A DNA stretch of 9,485 nucleotides from Methanoregulaceae archaeon (GTDB taxonomy: Archaea; Halobacteriota; Methanomicrobia; Methanomicrobiales; Methanospirillaceae), in NCBI GenBank assembly GCA_025453715.1, contig JALOPT010000123.1, positions 1 to 9,485 on the forward strand, written 5' to 3'. The position numbers were made by a program, and so were the translations under genes. Of the stretch, positions 1 to 6,341 are shown in pieces. Numbering within the stretch: position 1 is the stretch's first letter; every line of letters starts with the position of its first letter. Below the pieces are notes generated by a model that searched no databases, was not told where the DNA came from, and saw nothing but the letters and a program-made list of their open reading frames with translations.

Positions 1-218
1 ATCTGGTCGTAAATATTTTTCACTACTTCCTTGTTCTGTTCATTAACACTCCCCGTAACAAGGAAAATATCCGCGTGTTTCGGGTTACCGGTATTGATAA
101 TTCCGAACCGCTCCACGTCATAGACCGGAGTCAGGGCAGCCAGCACTTCTATATCGCACCCGTTACAGGATGACGCGTCGTAATGAATTACCCAGGGCGA
201 TTTTTTCAGGTATGTCAT
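1..218 (-). CDS. echC: Ech hydrogenase small subunit EchC (NuoB-like), 3' part outside window
   Basis: About 72 N-terminal residues are visible; the gene continues past the left edge. Translation gives a hydrophilic protein with a CNGCD motif (Cys18 and Cys21), then an AALTPVYDVERFG stretch and an FLVTGSV strand. This is the signature of the NuoB/20-kDa family, in which four cysteines hold the [4Fe-4S] cluster next to the [NiFe] site; the other two cysteines would lie beyond the edge. The ATG at 216-218 overlaps the echB stop as ATGA, and a good ribosome binding site, GGAGTGA at 226-232, lies 7 bases upstream inside echB, which fixes the start. The order antiporter, NuoH-like, NuoB-like matches Ech operons. 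A HycG/Mbh-type small subunit is the alternative; context favours Ech. The protein should sit on the cytoplasmic face and pass electrons between ferredoxin and the [NiFe] centre. Confidence 0.88.
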   Translation of the reverse strand, partial: MTYLKKSPWVIHYDASSCNGCDIEVLAALTPVYDVERFGIINTGNPKHADIFLVTGSVNEQNKEVVKNIYDQ

Positions 219-1096
219 GGCATGATCACTCCTTTAAGATAATACAGCACCCCGAGATTCACGATGCCCAGTGTCCCTGCGATAAGCCATGCACTCCTAA
301 GGGTCAGCTGCCATTTGGCACGGGATATTGTGTTATCAATTAGTACCTCAAGGAAATAAGCGATGATTATAGCGGCAATGGCGATATATGGGTTGAACCC
401 GAAGAACAGGTAGACGACCCCGAGCAGGAATACATACTCATACCAGTGGGCAATTTCAATTTTACCAAGGTTAGAGCCGGAGAAATCCGTCGTTACACCC
501 TTGACAATTTCCTGGTGCGCATGGTGAGACGTGGAGAGATCGAATGGGGACTTTCGGAGCTTAATCGTAAGGACAATCAGGTACCCGATAAAGACACCAG
601 GCAGGTACAGGATAATAGGAATGCCTGAATTTACAATAGCACTGACATTGAAGCTTTGTGTGACCATGTACATCCCGACTGCCGTGAATATGATCATCGG
701 TTCATAGGCAATGATCTGGATAAGTTCACGCTCCGCACCGATATGGCTGTAGGGAGAGTAAGACGCGTACGCACCTAGTACGAGGAATATATGGGACAGC
801 GTGAATGCAAAAATCACGAGCAGCATATCTCCACCCGAGAAAAACAATGCACCTGCCACAACCATGAAGACCAGGTAGCTCAGCACATAGAAGTGCTGGG
901 TAACCGTGACCACCATATTCTCTTTCTCAAAGAGTTTTCCTACGTCGTAAAATGGCTGGAGTACCGGGGGTCCGACCCTCCCCTGCATCCTTGCAGTGAC
1001 TTTCCGGTCAATCCCGGCGATAAGTCCACCGACAAGAGGGGCAAGCAGTACAAACAGGACTGCATTAACAAGTGATATGACCGGTTCAACAATCAT
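215..1096 (-). CDS. echB: Ech hydrogenase membrane subunit EchB (NuoH/HycD-like)
   Basis: A complete 293-residue membrane protein, the usual length for EchB. Family motifs are visible: a cytoplasmic loop at residues 31-59 (RKVTARMQGRVGPP, then QPFYDVGKLFEKE), GAERELIQIIAYEP at about 120-133, and KSPFDLSTSHHAHQEIVKG at about 182-200, which is the group 4 hydrogenase form of the NuoH loop that binds the hydrophilic arm. About eight hydrophobic helices are spread along the chain. In this family the subunit links the Fe-S/[NiFe] module to the antiporter and carries charged residues of the ion channel; the acidic residues of GAERE and YEP are present. The start ATG at 1094-1096 overlaps the echA stop as ATGA, with a G-rich weak ribosome binding site (GGGGGTGG) just upstream. 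Its own stop overlaps the echC start, so translation of the three genes is probably coupled. Confidence 0.93.
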   Translation of the reverse strand: MIVEPVISLVNAVLFVLLAPLVGGLIAGIDRKVTARMQGRVGPPVLQPFYDVGKLFEKENMVVTVTQHFYVLSYLVFMVVAGALFFSGGDMLLVIFAFTLSHIFLVLGAYASYSPYSHIGAERELIQIIAYEPMIIFTAVGMYMVTQSFNVSAIVNSGIPIILYLPGVFIGYLIVLTIKLRKSPFDLSTSHHAHQEIVKGVTTDFSGSNLGKIEIAHWYEYVFLLGVVYLFFGFNPYIAIAAIIIAYFLEVLIDNTISRAKWQLTLRSAWLIAGTLGIVNLGVLYYLKGVIMP

Positions 1097-2994
1097 AGGA
1101 CCACCCCCGCCAGAATAATACCAGCTATCAGCAGCAAACCCCAGCAGAGCAATGTGCCGATGTAAAAGACCTTATCCTCGCCAAAATACTTATCCATGTA
1201 ATAATTTGCGAGGGATAATTCACGCATTGTCCCAAAGGTACCCGAAAATCTCATTTCGCCTTCAGTCGGCCTGCCACCCATATACGGGGACACATGCTTT
1301 GATCCGGTCCTGTAGAACAACATGGAAAATGGCATGATCAGTAACAGACAGAGCATCATGATCATGATAGCGAGGTTGGCCTGGGAAAGTCCTGTCGTGA
1401 TCCCGTAAATATTCATGATAAACGGCTCGATGAGGTAGGTTGATATCAGCGGGAAGGCGAGGCAGACACCGACTACAAGTGCGGTAAGGATATACAGGAC
1501 CGCCCATTTCTCTTTTTTAACAGTATCCTCGACAACTTCCTGGTGCCGCATTACGGATATGATCTTCCCCATCCATTTACTCCAGTAAAATACGGTAAAT
1601 GAACCTCCGAACGCCAGTATCGCAATAAAAACAAGGCCGAACGGTGCCGTAATAAATGCCTCGATTGCCGCCCATTTGGAAATCACCATACCAAATGGTG
1701 CAAGGAACATCCCAGCCATCCCGATAAACATCATCATGGCAATCTTTGGCATCCTTACAATAAGTCCACCCATGTCCTCGATATTTTTACTCCCGATCCT
1801 GTTCTCGACGGTACCAACACATAAGAACAGGAGCGACTTGGCTATTGCATGGAAGATGATCAGCAGTATCGCCACCCACATGAGGTTGTAGGTGCCGACA
1901 CCAGCACACGCCACAATCAGGCCAAGGTTCGCAATAGTTGAGTAAGCAAGCACTTTCTTGGCATTACTCTGCGATATTGCAATTCCTGATGCAAGGAGGA
2001 AGGTTACGGCCCCTACCATGGCGATGATAAATCCCTCAGTAGTCAGCGCAAGTACAGGGGCAAACCGGACAATAATGTAGACCCCTGCCTTGACCATGGT
2101 ACTGGAATGTAACAGTGCCGAGACGGGTGTAGGAGCAACCATTGCACCAACAAGCCACGAGGAAAAGGGCATCAGGGCTGCTTTGGTGATCCCTGCAAAA
2201 CAGATCAGTACTGCCGGGACAATTGCCAGTGCATACCCTGAGCTGATTAGTGCATCCAGCCCGAACAATTTTCCTGACGGGTCCATCATTGCGATGTAAA
2301 TCAGGGCTGCAATAAATGCAACACCACCAAGAAGGTTCATTGAGAGTGCGAGGAAGGCATTATTGGTCGCTTCGGGTGTCCCGGAATACCCAATCAGGAC
2401 AAATGAACATATTGTCGTGATCTCCCAGAAGAAGAGGACCCACAGGAGATTATTGGAGAAGACGATTCCGAACATCGCTGACAGGAAGATAAACAAAATA
2501 AAAAAGAACAATTTTCTCCTGTCTTTTATCCCGGTATGGCGGTTATGATAGGTCTCCATGTACCCGAGCGCATACACACATATCAGGCTCCCGATAATAC
2601 CGATAATCATCGCCATAATTATCGAGAACTGGTCGATGAACAGGTTATTTACCGGGTGTATCCCGGATATAAGCCCCATCTCGAGGAAGAGAAGTAACCC
2701 GGCCTGGAGCAGGATCAGTGCAACGGTGAAGTACTTTTTAAATTTTATTCCAAGGTAGAGGATATAAACTGCCAGAAGGATCTCAATAATAACCATGATT
2801 TTACTGGCCGGTTCAAACGGGATATCGAAAAATACAGTATTTTTATTGAAATAGGTGATAAGAAGATAGAGTGACGCAATACCCAGTGCAATGGCTGAAA
2901 CAATTACGATATAATTCCTAATTTTATCTTTAACAAGCAGCATTAAAAGGGCAATTATCACAGGAAATCCTATCAGGAATAACAGGTCATTCAT
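1093..2994 (-). CDS. echA: Ech hydrogenase antiporter-like subunit EchA (NuoL/MrpA family)
   Basis: A complete 633-residue polytopic protein, similar in length to known EchA. The central part (about residues 115-450) is a Proton_antipo_M domain. Residues known in this family to carry ions are in place: Glu191 in LFFWE, Lys271 in GITKAALMPFSSW, His296 and Lys302 in SALLHSSTMVKAGVY, Lys386 in HAIAKSLLF and Lys440 in ISKWAAIEAF. A C-terminal extension from about 490 ends in a last helix (about 610-633). The role, from family knowledge, is to move protons or Na+ while ferredoxin electrons are exchanged with H2, supplying reduced ferredoxin for CO2 reduction or conserving energy. It is the first gene of the operon: no same-strand gene lies within 400 bases upstream. 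GAGG at 3006-3009 is the best ribosome binding site, 11 bases from the ATG and inside a possible hairpin. Other upstream ATGs are out of frame and stop within a few codons. HyfB-like naming is the alternative. Confidence 0.92.
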   Translation of the reverse strand: MNDLLFLIGFPVIIALLMLLVKDKIRNYIVIVSAIALGIASLYLLITYFNKNTVFFDIPFEPASKIMVIIEILLAVYILYLGIKFKKYFTVALILLQAGLLLFLEMGLISGIHPVNNLFIDQFSIIMAMIIGIIGSLICVYALGYMETYHNRHTGIKDRRKLFFFILFIFLSAMFGIVFSNNLLWVLFFWEITTICSFVLIGYSGTPEATNNAFLALSMNLLGGVAFIAALIYIAMMDPSGKLFGLDALISSGYALAIVPAVLICFAGITKAALMPFSSWLVGAMVAPTPVSALLHSSTMVKAGVYIIVRFAPVLALTTEGFIIAMVGAVTFLLASGIAISQSNAKKVLAYSTIANLGLIVACAGVGTYNLMWVAILLIIFHAIAKSLLFLCVGTVENRIGSKNIEDMGGLIVRMPKIAMMMFIGMAGMFLAPFGMVISKWAAIEAFITAPFGLVFIAILAFGGSFTVFYWSKWMGKIISVMRHQEVVEDTVKKEKWAVLYILTALVVGVCLAFPLISTYLIEPFIMNIYGITTGLSQANLAIMIMMLCLLLIMPFSMLFYRTGSKHVSPYMGGRPTEGEMRFSGTFGTMRELSLANYYMDKYFGEDKVFYIGTLLCWGLLLIAGIILAGVVL

Positions 2995-3005
2995 TCATCA
3001 TCCAT

Positions 3006-3023
3006 CCTCAGGAACTTTTGAGG
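3006..3023 (-). promoter_or_regulatory. possible hairpin covering the echA ribosome binding site
   Basis: On the minus strand CCTCA (3023-3019) can pair with TGAGG (3010-3006) across an 8-base loop, 11 bases before the echA ATG. The 3' arm contains GAGG, the only ribosome-binding-like sequence in front of echA, so the folded RNA would hide it. The stem has only 5 base pairs, so a regulatory role is inference. Confidence 0.3.
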
Positions 3024-3296
3024 TTTATCATTATTAATCATTTTTAATTGATGACTGGCAGTTACTGATAAATCGACAAAATGACGGAATCAGGGAAATA
3101 ATCAGAAATCTTCTAAAAAAGTATACTATCGGAGGTATTTATCCCGGGGTGAAATTATACTAAAAAACTCGTTCCTGAAGGAAAGGGCATTTATATTACT
3201 TTCAAAGAGTGGGCGCCGGAAATGATCTACGCATCCTGCAATCCATTTCAGTCCATTTGCATACTTAATTCAGATTAAAGATCTTACTGCGAAGAT

Positions 3297-3346
3297 GGGG
3301 GCACCCGGAACCGGGACCGCTCTTCCGCGGCCGGGCACCCTTTTTT
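3297..3346 (+). terminator. GC-rich hairpin followed by T6, intrinsic-terminator-like
   Basis: On the plus strand GGGGG (3297-3301) pairs with CCCTT (3338-3342, two G-U pairs). After a CA/CA internal loop, CCCGG (3304-3308) pairs with CCGGG (3331-3335), and CCGC (3317-3320) pairs with GCGG (3327-3330) around a TCTTCC loop, leaving an 8-base bulge at 3309-3316. Six T follow at 3341-3346. The T tract gives the orientation, yet no plus-strand gene ends here: the flanking genes are both on the minus strand. It could end a small plus-strand RNA, or act as a structured element downstream of the minus-strand 75-residue ORF, where no T tract follows. The hairpin is clear in the sequence; its role is not. 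Confidence 0.4.
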
Positions 3347-3405
3347 AGGAAAGGTCTTGTGCTTACTTTGCTTACCGATCTTAGTGTTTGAGATGAGCGG
3401 TGTGG

Positions 3406-3633
3406 TCAGACTGGCGTTTCCTGGTTTACACCGGGCACTGGACGAGAGAAATGCCAGCTGGTACTGGCGGGTGAGGCGTGATCAGCATCTTGCTCGCCGA
3501 ATTCGATCTCCATGAGAGCAATTCTCATTTTGAGAAGCCAGATGAAATCATCTGCCTTGCTCATCGTGATCATACCCGACGCAGCGAGATCATGCAGGAG
3601 GTTGCTGATGTCCGAGATGTCTGTTTCTGTCAT
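3406..3633 (-). CDS. hypothetical 75-residue protein overlapping the VapB-like gene
   Basis: Not recognised. The ATG (3631-3633) overlaps the stop of the upstream antitoxin-like gene as ATGA, the arrangement typical of VapBC pairs, which is the main reason to call it a gene. Residues 1-48 are acidic and look helical (ISNLLHDLAASGMITMSKAD, then FIWLLKMRIALMEIEFGE); the last 25 or so residues are rich in Ser, Pro and Ala and probably unstructured. It lacks the VapC PIN signature: there is no N-terminal LDTSxLI segment, no set of spaced acidic residues across about 130 residues, and the length is about half that of a PIN toxin. It also has no RelE or MazF look. It may be an alternative partner of the antitoxin, a regulator or a decayed remnant. 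The three ORFs on the opposite strand here are discarded as shadows. Confidence 0.6.
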   Translation of the reverse strand: MTETDISDISNLLHDLAASGMITMSKADDFIWLLKMRIALMEIEFGEQDADHASPASTSWHFSRPVPGVNQETPV

Positions 3634-3806
3634 CTCTTCTTTCTCCCAGGCTTCAACTTCGCATCTTTTTCTTCTTCTTCCTCGTCCACTGTCCCGTACA
3701 GGTCGTTGTACATGCTCATGATCACGTCGGAAAAGGTCATTTTTCCGCGTTTTATGGATACAAGCGCATCGTATGCGTCATCTGTCACCGAGACAGTCTT
3801 TGCCAC
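3630..3806 (-). CDS. VapB-family antitoxin-like protein (UPF0330/DUF217 type), GTG start
   Basis: A 58-residue ORF with a GTG start. Residues 1-33 (AKTVSVTDDAYDALVSIKRG, then KMTFSDVIMSMYN) follow the archaeal VapB antitoxin pattern: a basic beta strand with KTxSV, D-x-AY-x-x-L, then FSDVI, expected to form a ribbon-helix-helix-like DNA-binding fold. The rest is an acidic run (DEEEEEKD) and a basic tail (KLKPGRKKR), much shorter than the toxin-wrapping tail of full VapB proteins, which are usually 70-90 residues. The GTG is chosen because the family motif begins right after it and the region upstream is almost pure A/T. No ribosome binding site is visible, which suggests a leaderless or weakly translated message. 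Its TGA overlaps the next ATG. VapB proteins usually repress their own operon; an inverted repeat at 3859-3888 is a candidate site. The family call is from motif memory, not a search. Confidence 0.72.
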   Translation of the reverse strand: MAKTVSVTDDAYDALVSIKRGKMTFSDVIMSMYNDLYGTVDEEEEEKDAKLKPGRKKR

Positions 3807-4345
3807 AAAAATAAATTTTATATTAAATGTAATAAATGTATCTGCAGTAAAAAATAGATTTACTATTGAAAATGTTAAAAATAGTAAAATTATTAAAACT
3901 ATTTTTTTTATTTTGAATATAATTGATATAAAAAATGTAATTTGAGAATATCCCGTATAAACACTTATTTTTAATTATTATCAGTTTAAATCGGAAATAA
4001 TGGAATTAACGTATTGCATTTGAGTGTATAATTTTACAATAATTGATCTCGAAATATTTGCTATTCCTGGCAATTATCAGCCGAATCCTGGAAAAATCAG
4101 TATGCGCGGAGGCATACGGTAAATAAAGTGACTTTTGTGCAATTCCCGGGACAATGTAACCTGAATTCCTGCTAAAATCCGGAAGTGCAACACAGGGAAT
4201 GTAAAATTTCTCTTAATTCAAAGGCCGGGGTCTGATATCATGATTAATTCAGAAAATATCCCTTTCAAAGCCGTTATATCGGATTGTCAAAATGGTCCGT
4301 ATTAATAAATGAAACGAAGTCCGTTGATACAGTCGAGGTGTATCG
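3807..4345. other. AT-rich gene-free stretch between divergent genes
   Basis: This 539-base gap separates the VapB-like gene (minus) from the PEGA gene (plus). Bases 3841-3960 contain only 19 G or C out of 120, far poorer than the flanking genes. It holds the inverted repeat TTTACTATT (3859-3867) / AATAGTAAA (3880-3888), a short hairpin GTATGC (4100-4105) / GCATAC (4112-4117) with a 6-base loop, and AT boxes that could be TATA elements in both directions, such as TTTAATATAAA upstream of the GTG. No ORF was found with a believable start and composition; a 21-codon ORF from about 4240 looks like chance. No tRNA or known RNA was recognised. Confidence 0.5.
4300..4340 (+). promoter_or_regulatory. 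probable promoter and ribosome binding site of the PEGA gene
   Basis: TATTAATAAAT at 4300-4310 is a fair archaeal TATA box; transcription would begin near 4330. GAGGTG at 4335-4340 is a good ribosome binding site, 5 bases before the ATG at 4346, and supports that start. The leader would be short, about 15 bases. Confidence 0.45.
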
Positions 4346-5695
4346 ATGCAATCTGGACTAAAGACCGTTTTACTAATATTTTTAATTGCCATTTTCCCAC
4401 TGTTCAGCCAGGCCGGTGTGGCTGCTGATTTTTTACAGCCGGTTTCCGGGCAGTCATCAGGGGATTATGGATATTTCCAGGTAGGTTCCAGTCCCAGCGG
4501 GGCTGATGTGGTTTTTGACGGGAAATTCGTTGGTGAGACCCCGATCACGGTCCCGGTATTCAGTTCCAGCACCCCGGGTCACACACTGAGTGTCTCGAAG
4601 ATTGGTTATATTACATGGACCCAGTCATTTTCACAGAATCCCGTAGCAGGACAGACTATACCTGTTTTTGCGCCACTCCAGCCCACAGAAGCAACGGGAT
4701 CGATAAAAGTTGTAACCAGCCCGTCGGGAGCCCTTGTGAACCTCGATGGCGTAATGGGCCAGATGTCCCCCTGGATCTACACGAGTGTCCCCGTGGGAGG
4801 GCATGTTGTCCAGGCATTCCTGTCAGGTTTCAGCCCTTACTCAGGGCCGGCGGAGGTTACCGCAGGTCAGACAACAGAAGTGTATATTATCCTGTACCCC
4901 CTGACGAGCACCGGCTCGTTGCAGGTGGCAACCACCCCGGGTGGGGCAGATCTCTACCTGGACGGCATCTACAAAGGTAAGACGTCAACGGCTGTCGGGG
5001 GTATCGCCACGGGAACCCACGTTGTGACCCTGAAACATTACGGATACCAGGACCTCACCGGGGAGGTGAGTGTAGAGGAGGGAAAAACAACTTACCTCTC
5101 CTTCACCCTCATCCCCTTTACAGAGCCAACAACCGGCAACCTGCGAATCTCATCCGATCCTGCCGGGGCCGGGATTTATATTGACGGGACCTATAGCGGG
5201 GTTACCCACACCGGTAATCCGACCGTATTTACCGGTATCGCTCCCGGACAACACTCAGTTGAGCTGAAAATGTCTAACTACCAGGGATATTCCGACACGG
5301 TTGAAATTGGCGCAGGTACGACTTCAACAATCAATGCAGATCTTGCCCCAAGTCCAAACCCGGGCCCGTTCGCATCGCTGGAGATCGACTCTTTCCCTTC
5401 CGGTGCTTCAGTTTTTCTTGATGATCAGATGCAGGGAATTACCCCGGTCACGATTTCATCCGTTCCTTCAGGAAAACACACAGTTTCCATACGCATGACA
5501 GGGTACTCAGACTACTCAACAATCCTGCAGCTTTCCCCTGGACAGAGCGCACTTATTTCCATAGCACTGGCACCAGTCCCGACACCAGTAATACCTACCA
5601 GTGCACCTTCCGGGTTGTTACCGGTAGCAGCTGCTCTTGTAATCGCATCAGCACTGGTAATAATGAATCGATATTACAGATGCGGCAAACAATGA
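4346..5695 (+). CDS. secreted PEGA-repeat protein with C-terminal membrane anchor
   Basis: A complete 449-residue protein. Residues 1-27 form a signal peptide (Lys6, then a hydrophobic run ending AGVAA). Five PEGA domains follow at about 42-112, 117-187, 189-257, 264-334 and 343-410. Each starts with a strand and S/T-x-P-x-GA, then V-x-(L/F)DG or the like, then a GxH-x-V turn (for example GTHVVTLKHYGY and GQHSVELKMSNY). A Pro/Ser/Thr linker at about 411-421 leads to one hydrophobic helix (about 423-440) and a short basic tail, NRYYRCGKQ. The protein should therefore be anchored in the membrane with about 390 residues outside the cell, probably within or under the S-layer. PEGA domains are small beta modules common in archaeal surface proteins and S-layer-associated proteins; no enzyme motif is present, so binding, adhesion or structure is the likely role. 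It appears to have its own promoter. The last part of repeat 4 departs most from the others, with an inserted THTGNPTVF. Confidence 0.9.
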   Translation: MQSGLKTVLLIFLIAIFPLFSQAGVAADFLQPVSGQSSGDYGYFQVGSSPSGADVVFDGKFVGETPITVPVFSSSTPGHTLSVSKIGYITWTQSFSQNPVAGQTIPVFAPLQPTEATGSIKVVTSPSGALVNLDGVMGQMSPWIYTSVPVGGHVVQAFLSGFSPYSGPAEVTAGQTTEVYIILYPLTSTGSLQVATTPGGADLYLDGIYKGKTSTAVGGIATGTHVVTLKHYGYQDLTGEVSVEEGKTTYLSFTLIPFTEPTTGNLRISSDPAGAGIYIDGTYSGVTHTGNPTVFTGIAPGQHSVELKMSNYQGYSDTVEIGAGTTSTINADLAPSPNPGPFASLEIDSFPSGASVFLDDQMQGITPVTISSVPSGKHTVSIRMTGYSDYSTILQLSPGQSALISIALAPVPTPVIPTSAPSGLLPVAAALVIASALVIMNRYYRCGKQ

Positions 5696-5831
5696 CCTTC
5701 TTACGACAAGCACTTACAGCTCAGGTTCGACCAGTGGATCATGGGGTTCTCTGTACTGCAAACCACACTATACTGACGTACCAGAGGCATCACCCCAATA
5801 TATCAGGGCCTGGTGGACACCCAGTAAGCAG

Positions 5832-5876
5832 GACCAGGTGACAACCGGCCACTAACCATAGGGCCCTGGCCTGGTC
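5832..5876. repeat. inverted repeat between the PEGA gene and the microprotein gene
   Basis: GACCAGG (5832-5838) and CCTGGTC (5870-5876) are perfect inverted copies around 31 bases, which themselves contain GGCC twice. A further CCTGGT near 5808 could pair with the left arm instead. No T tract follows, so it is not a clear terminator; it could form RNA structure just before the ribosome binding site at 5884. The rest of 5696-5893 shows nothing convincing. Confidence 0.3.
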
Positions 5877-5893
5877 AATCACAGGTGAAACGT

Positions 5894-6058
5894 ATGAATG
5901 ATTCGAAAAAATGTAACGGAAAGGTCATCGGAAAAAGTATCAGTGCAGCGCGAAGCGCAAAGCAGGCATTATATGCAGCTGCAGCCCTGCATACTATCGC
6001 ACCGCTACTCCTGCTCACCTGCCTGGTGATCCCGCTTGTGTTAGCCACACACGGGTGA
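5894..6058 (+). CDS. candidate 54-residue tail-anchored membrane microprotein
   Basis: Not recognised as any family. The ATG at 5894 is preceded by AGGTGA (5883-5888), a close match to the archaeal ribosome binding site with good spacing. Residues 1-25 are polar and basic (MNDSKKCNGKVIGKS, then AARSAKQ), 26-33 are Ala-rich, and from about 34 to 51 there is one hydrophobic segment (TIAPLLLLTCLVIPLVLA) ending in THG. With the only hydrophobic stretch at the C terminus, a tail-anchored protein with a basic cytoplasmic part is the natural reading; a signal-peptide-like start is unlikely because the N-terminal half is polar. It lies 198 bases behind the PEGA gene on the same strand and is followed by a T7 tract, so it could be co-transcribed or separate. 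Support is the ribosome binding site plus non-random composition only; a chance ORF remains possible. Confidence 0.5.
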   Translation: MNDSKKCNGKVIGKSISAARSAKQALYAAAALHTIAPLLLLTCLVIPLVLATHG

Positions 6059-6089
6059 GAGACGGGTAATCAACTATCTGATGAATTAA

Positions 6090-6120
6090 CAGGTCGTTCC
6101 CTGCTCATAACAGTTTTTTT
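6090..6120 (+). terminator. T-tract terminator after the microprotein gene
   Basis: Seven T at 6114-6120 follow a weak 4-base-pair hairpin (CAGG/CCTG around TCGTTC, from about 6090). Archaeal RNA polymerase can stop at T runs with little or no hairpin. It lies 56 bases after the stop of the 54-residue ORF and would separate it from the next promoter. Confidence 0.4.
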
Positions 6121-6290
6121 CCTGCGGTTTCAAAACAACAGGATAGCATCCTTTAATGAGGTAACAGGATGGGCATGAGGATGATGTGTATGACAGATAA
6201 CAATTTTACAGCCGGGATTCCGATTTGTGGATACTCCCGGGAACAATTACAGCCAGGAATATAAGGGTTGTAAATGAAGCATAACCTTTA

Positions 6291-6319
6291 TGATCCTCTC
6301 CCCGGATCAGATTATATAA
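6291..6319 (+). promoter_or_regulatory. TATA box with adjoining dyad, promoter of the 121-residue gene
   Basis: TTATATAA at 6312-6319 is a near-consensus archaeal TATA box. Its centre is about 26 bases before the ATG at 6342, the distance at which transcription normally starts, and there is no ribosome binding site in between; the message is therefore probably leaderless. Directly upstream, TGATCC (6291-6296) and GGATCA (6304-6309) form a perfect dyad with a 7-base spacer, placed where a regulator could block or recruit TBP/TFB. That regulatory use is inference. Confidence 0.6.
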
Positions 6320-6341
6320 CCACGCAGGGACTTGAATTCGA

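Larger units (their letters stand above)
2995..3405. other. gene-free stretch between echA and the VapB-like unit; echA leader and promoter region
   Basis: No ORF with a family signature or convincing start was found here. Reading toward echA, AT-rich boxes that could serve as TATA elements are TAATATAAAT (about 3190-3199, preceded by a BRE-like GAAAG), TAGTATAATT (about 3153-3162) and GATAAATA (about 3137-3144). None stands out clearly, so the echA transcription start is undecided; the first box would give a leader of roughly 170 bases. The part near 3190 is nearly symmetric (TTTATATT on the plus strand) and could also fire rightward. The GC-rich hairpin at 3297-3340 and the SD hairpin at 3006-3023 are listed separately. 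Confidence 0.5.

Noticed and set aside
3006..3180. The 9-of-10 inverted repeat as a DNA operator for echA
   Set aside because: The copies are 155 bases apart, and a match of this quality is expected about once by chance in such a region; kept only as a possible RNA pairing.
3478..3945. 155-residue plus-strand ORF
   Set aside because: It runs antisense to the VapB-like gene and the 75-residue ORF and into the AT-rich gap. Its Ser-rich and Ile/Asn-rich stretches are what antisense and AT-rich DNA give; the minus strand has the family motif.
4100..4117. GTATGC/GCATAC hairpin as a terminator or attachment site
   Set aside because: Only 6 base pairs with no T tract or flanking direct repeats, and no mobile-element gene nearby.
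5692..5841. 49-residue ORF starting at the PEGA stop as ATGA
   Set aside because: The overlap resembles translational coupling, but the product is rich in His, Pro, Arg and Thr with no hydrophobic core or motif, and no ribosome binding site is evident. Likely chance.
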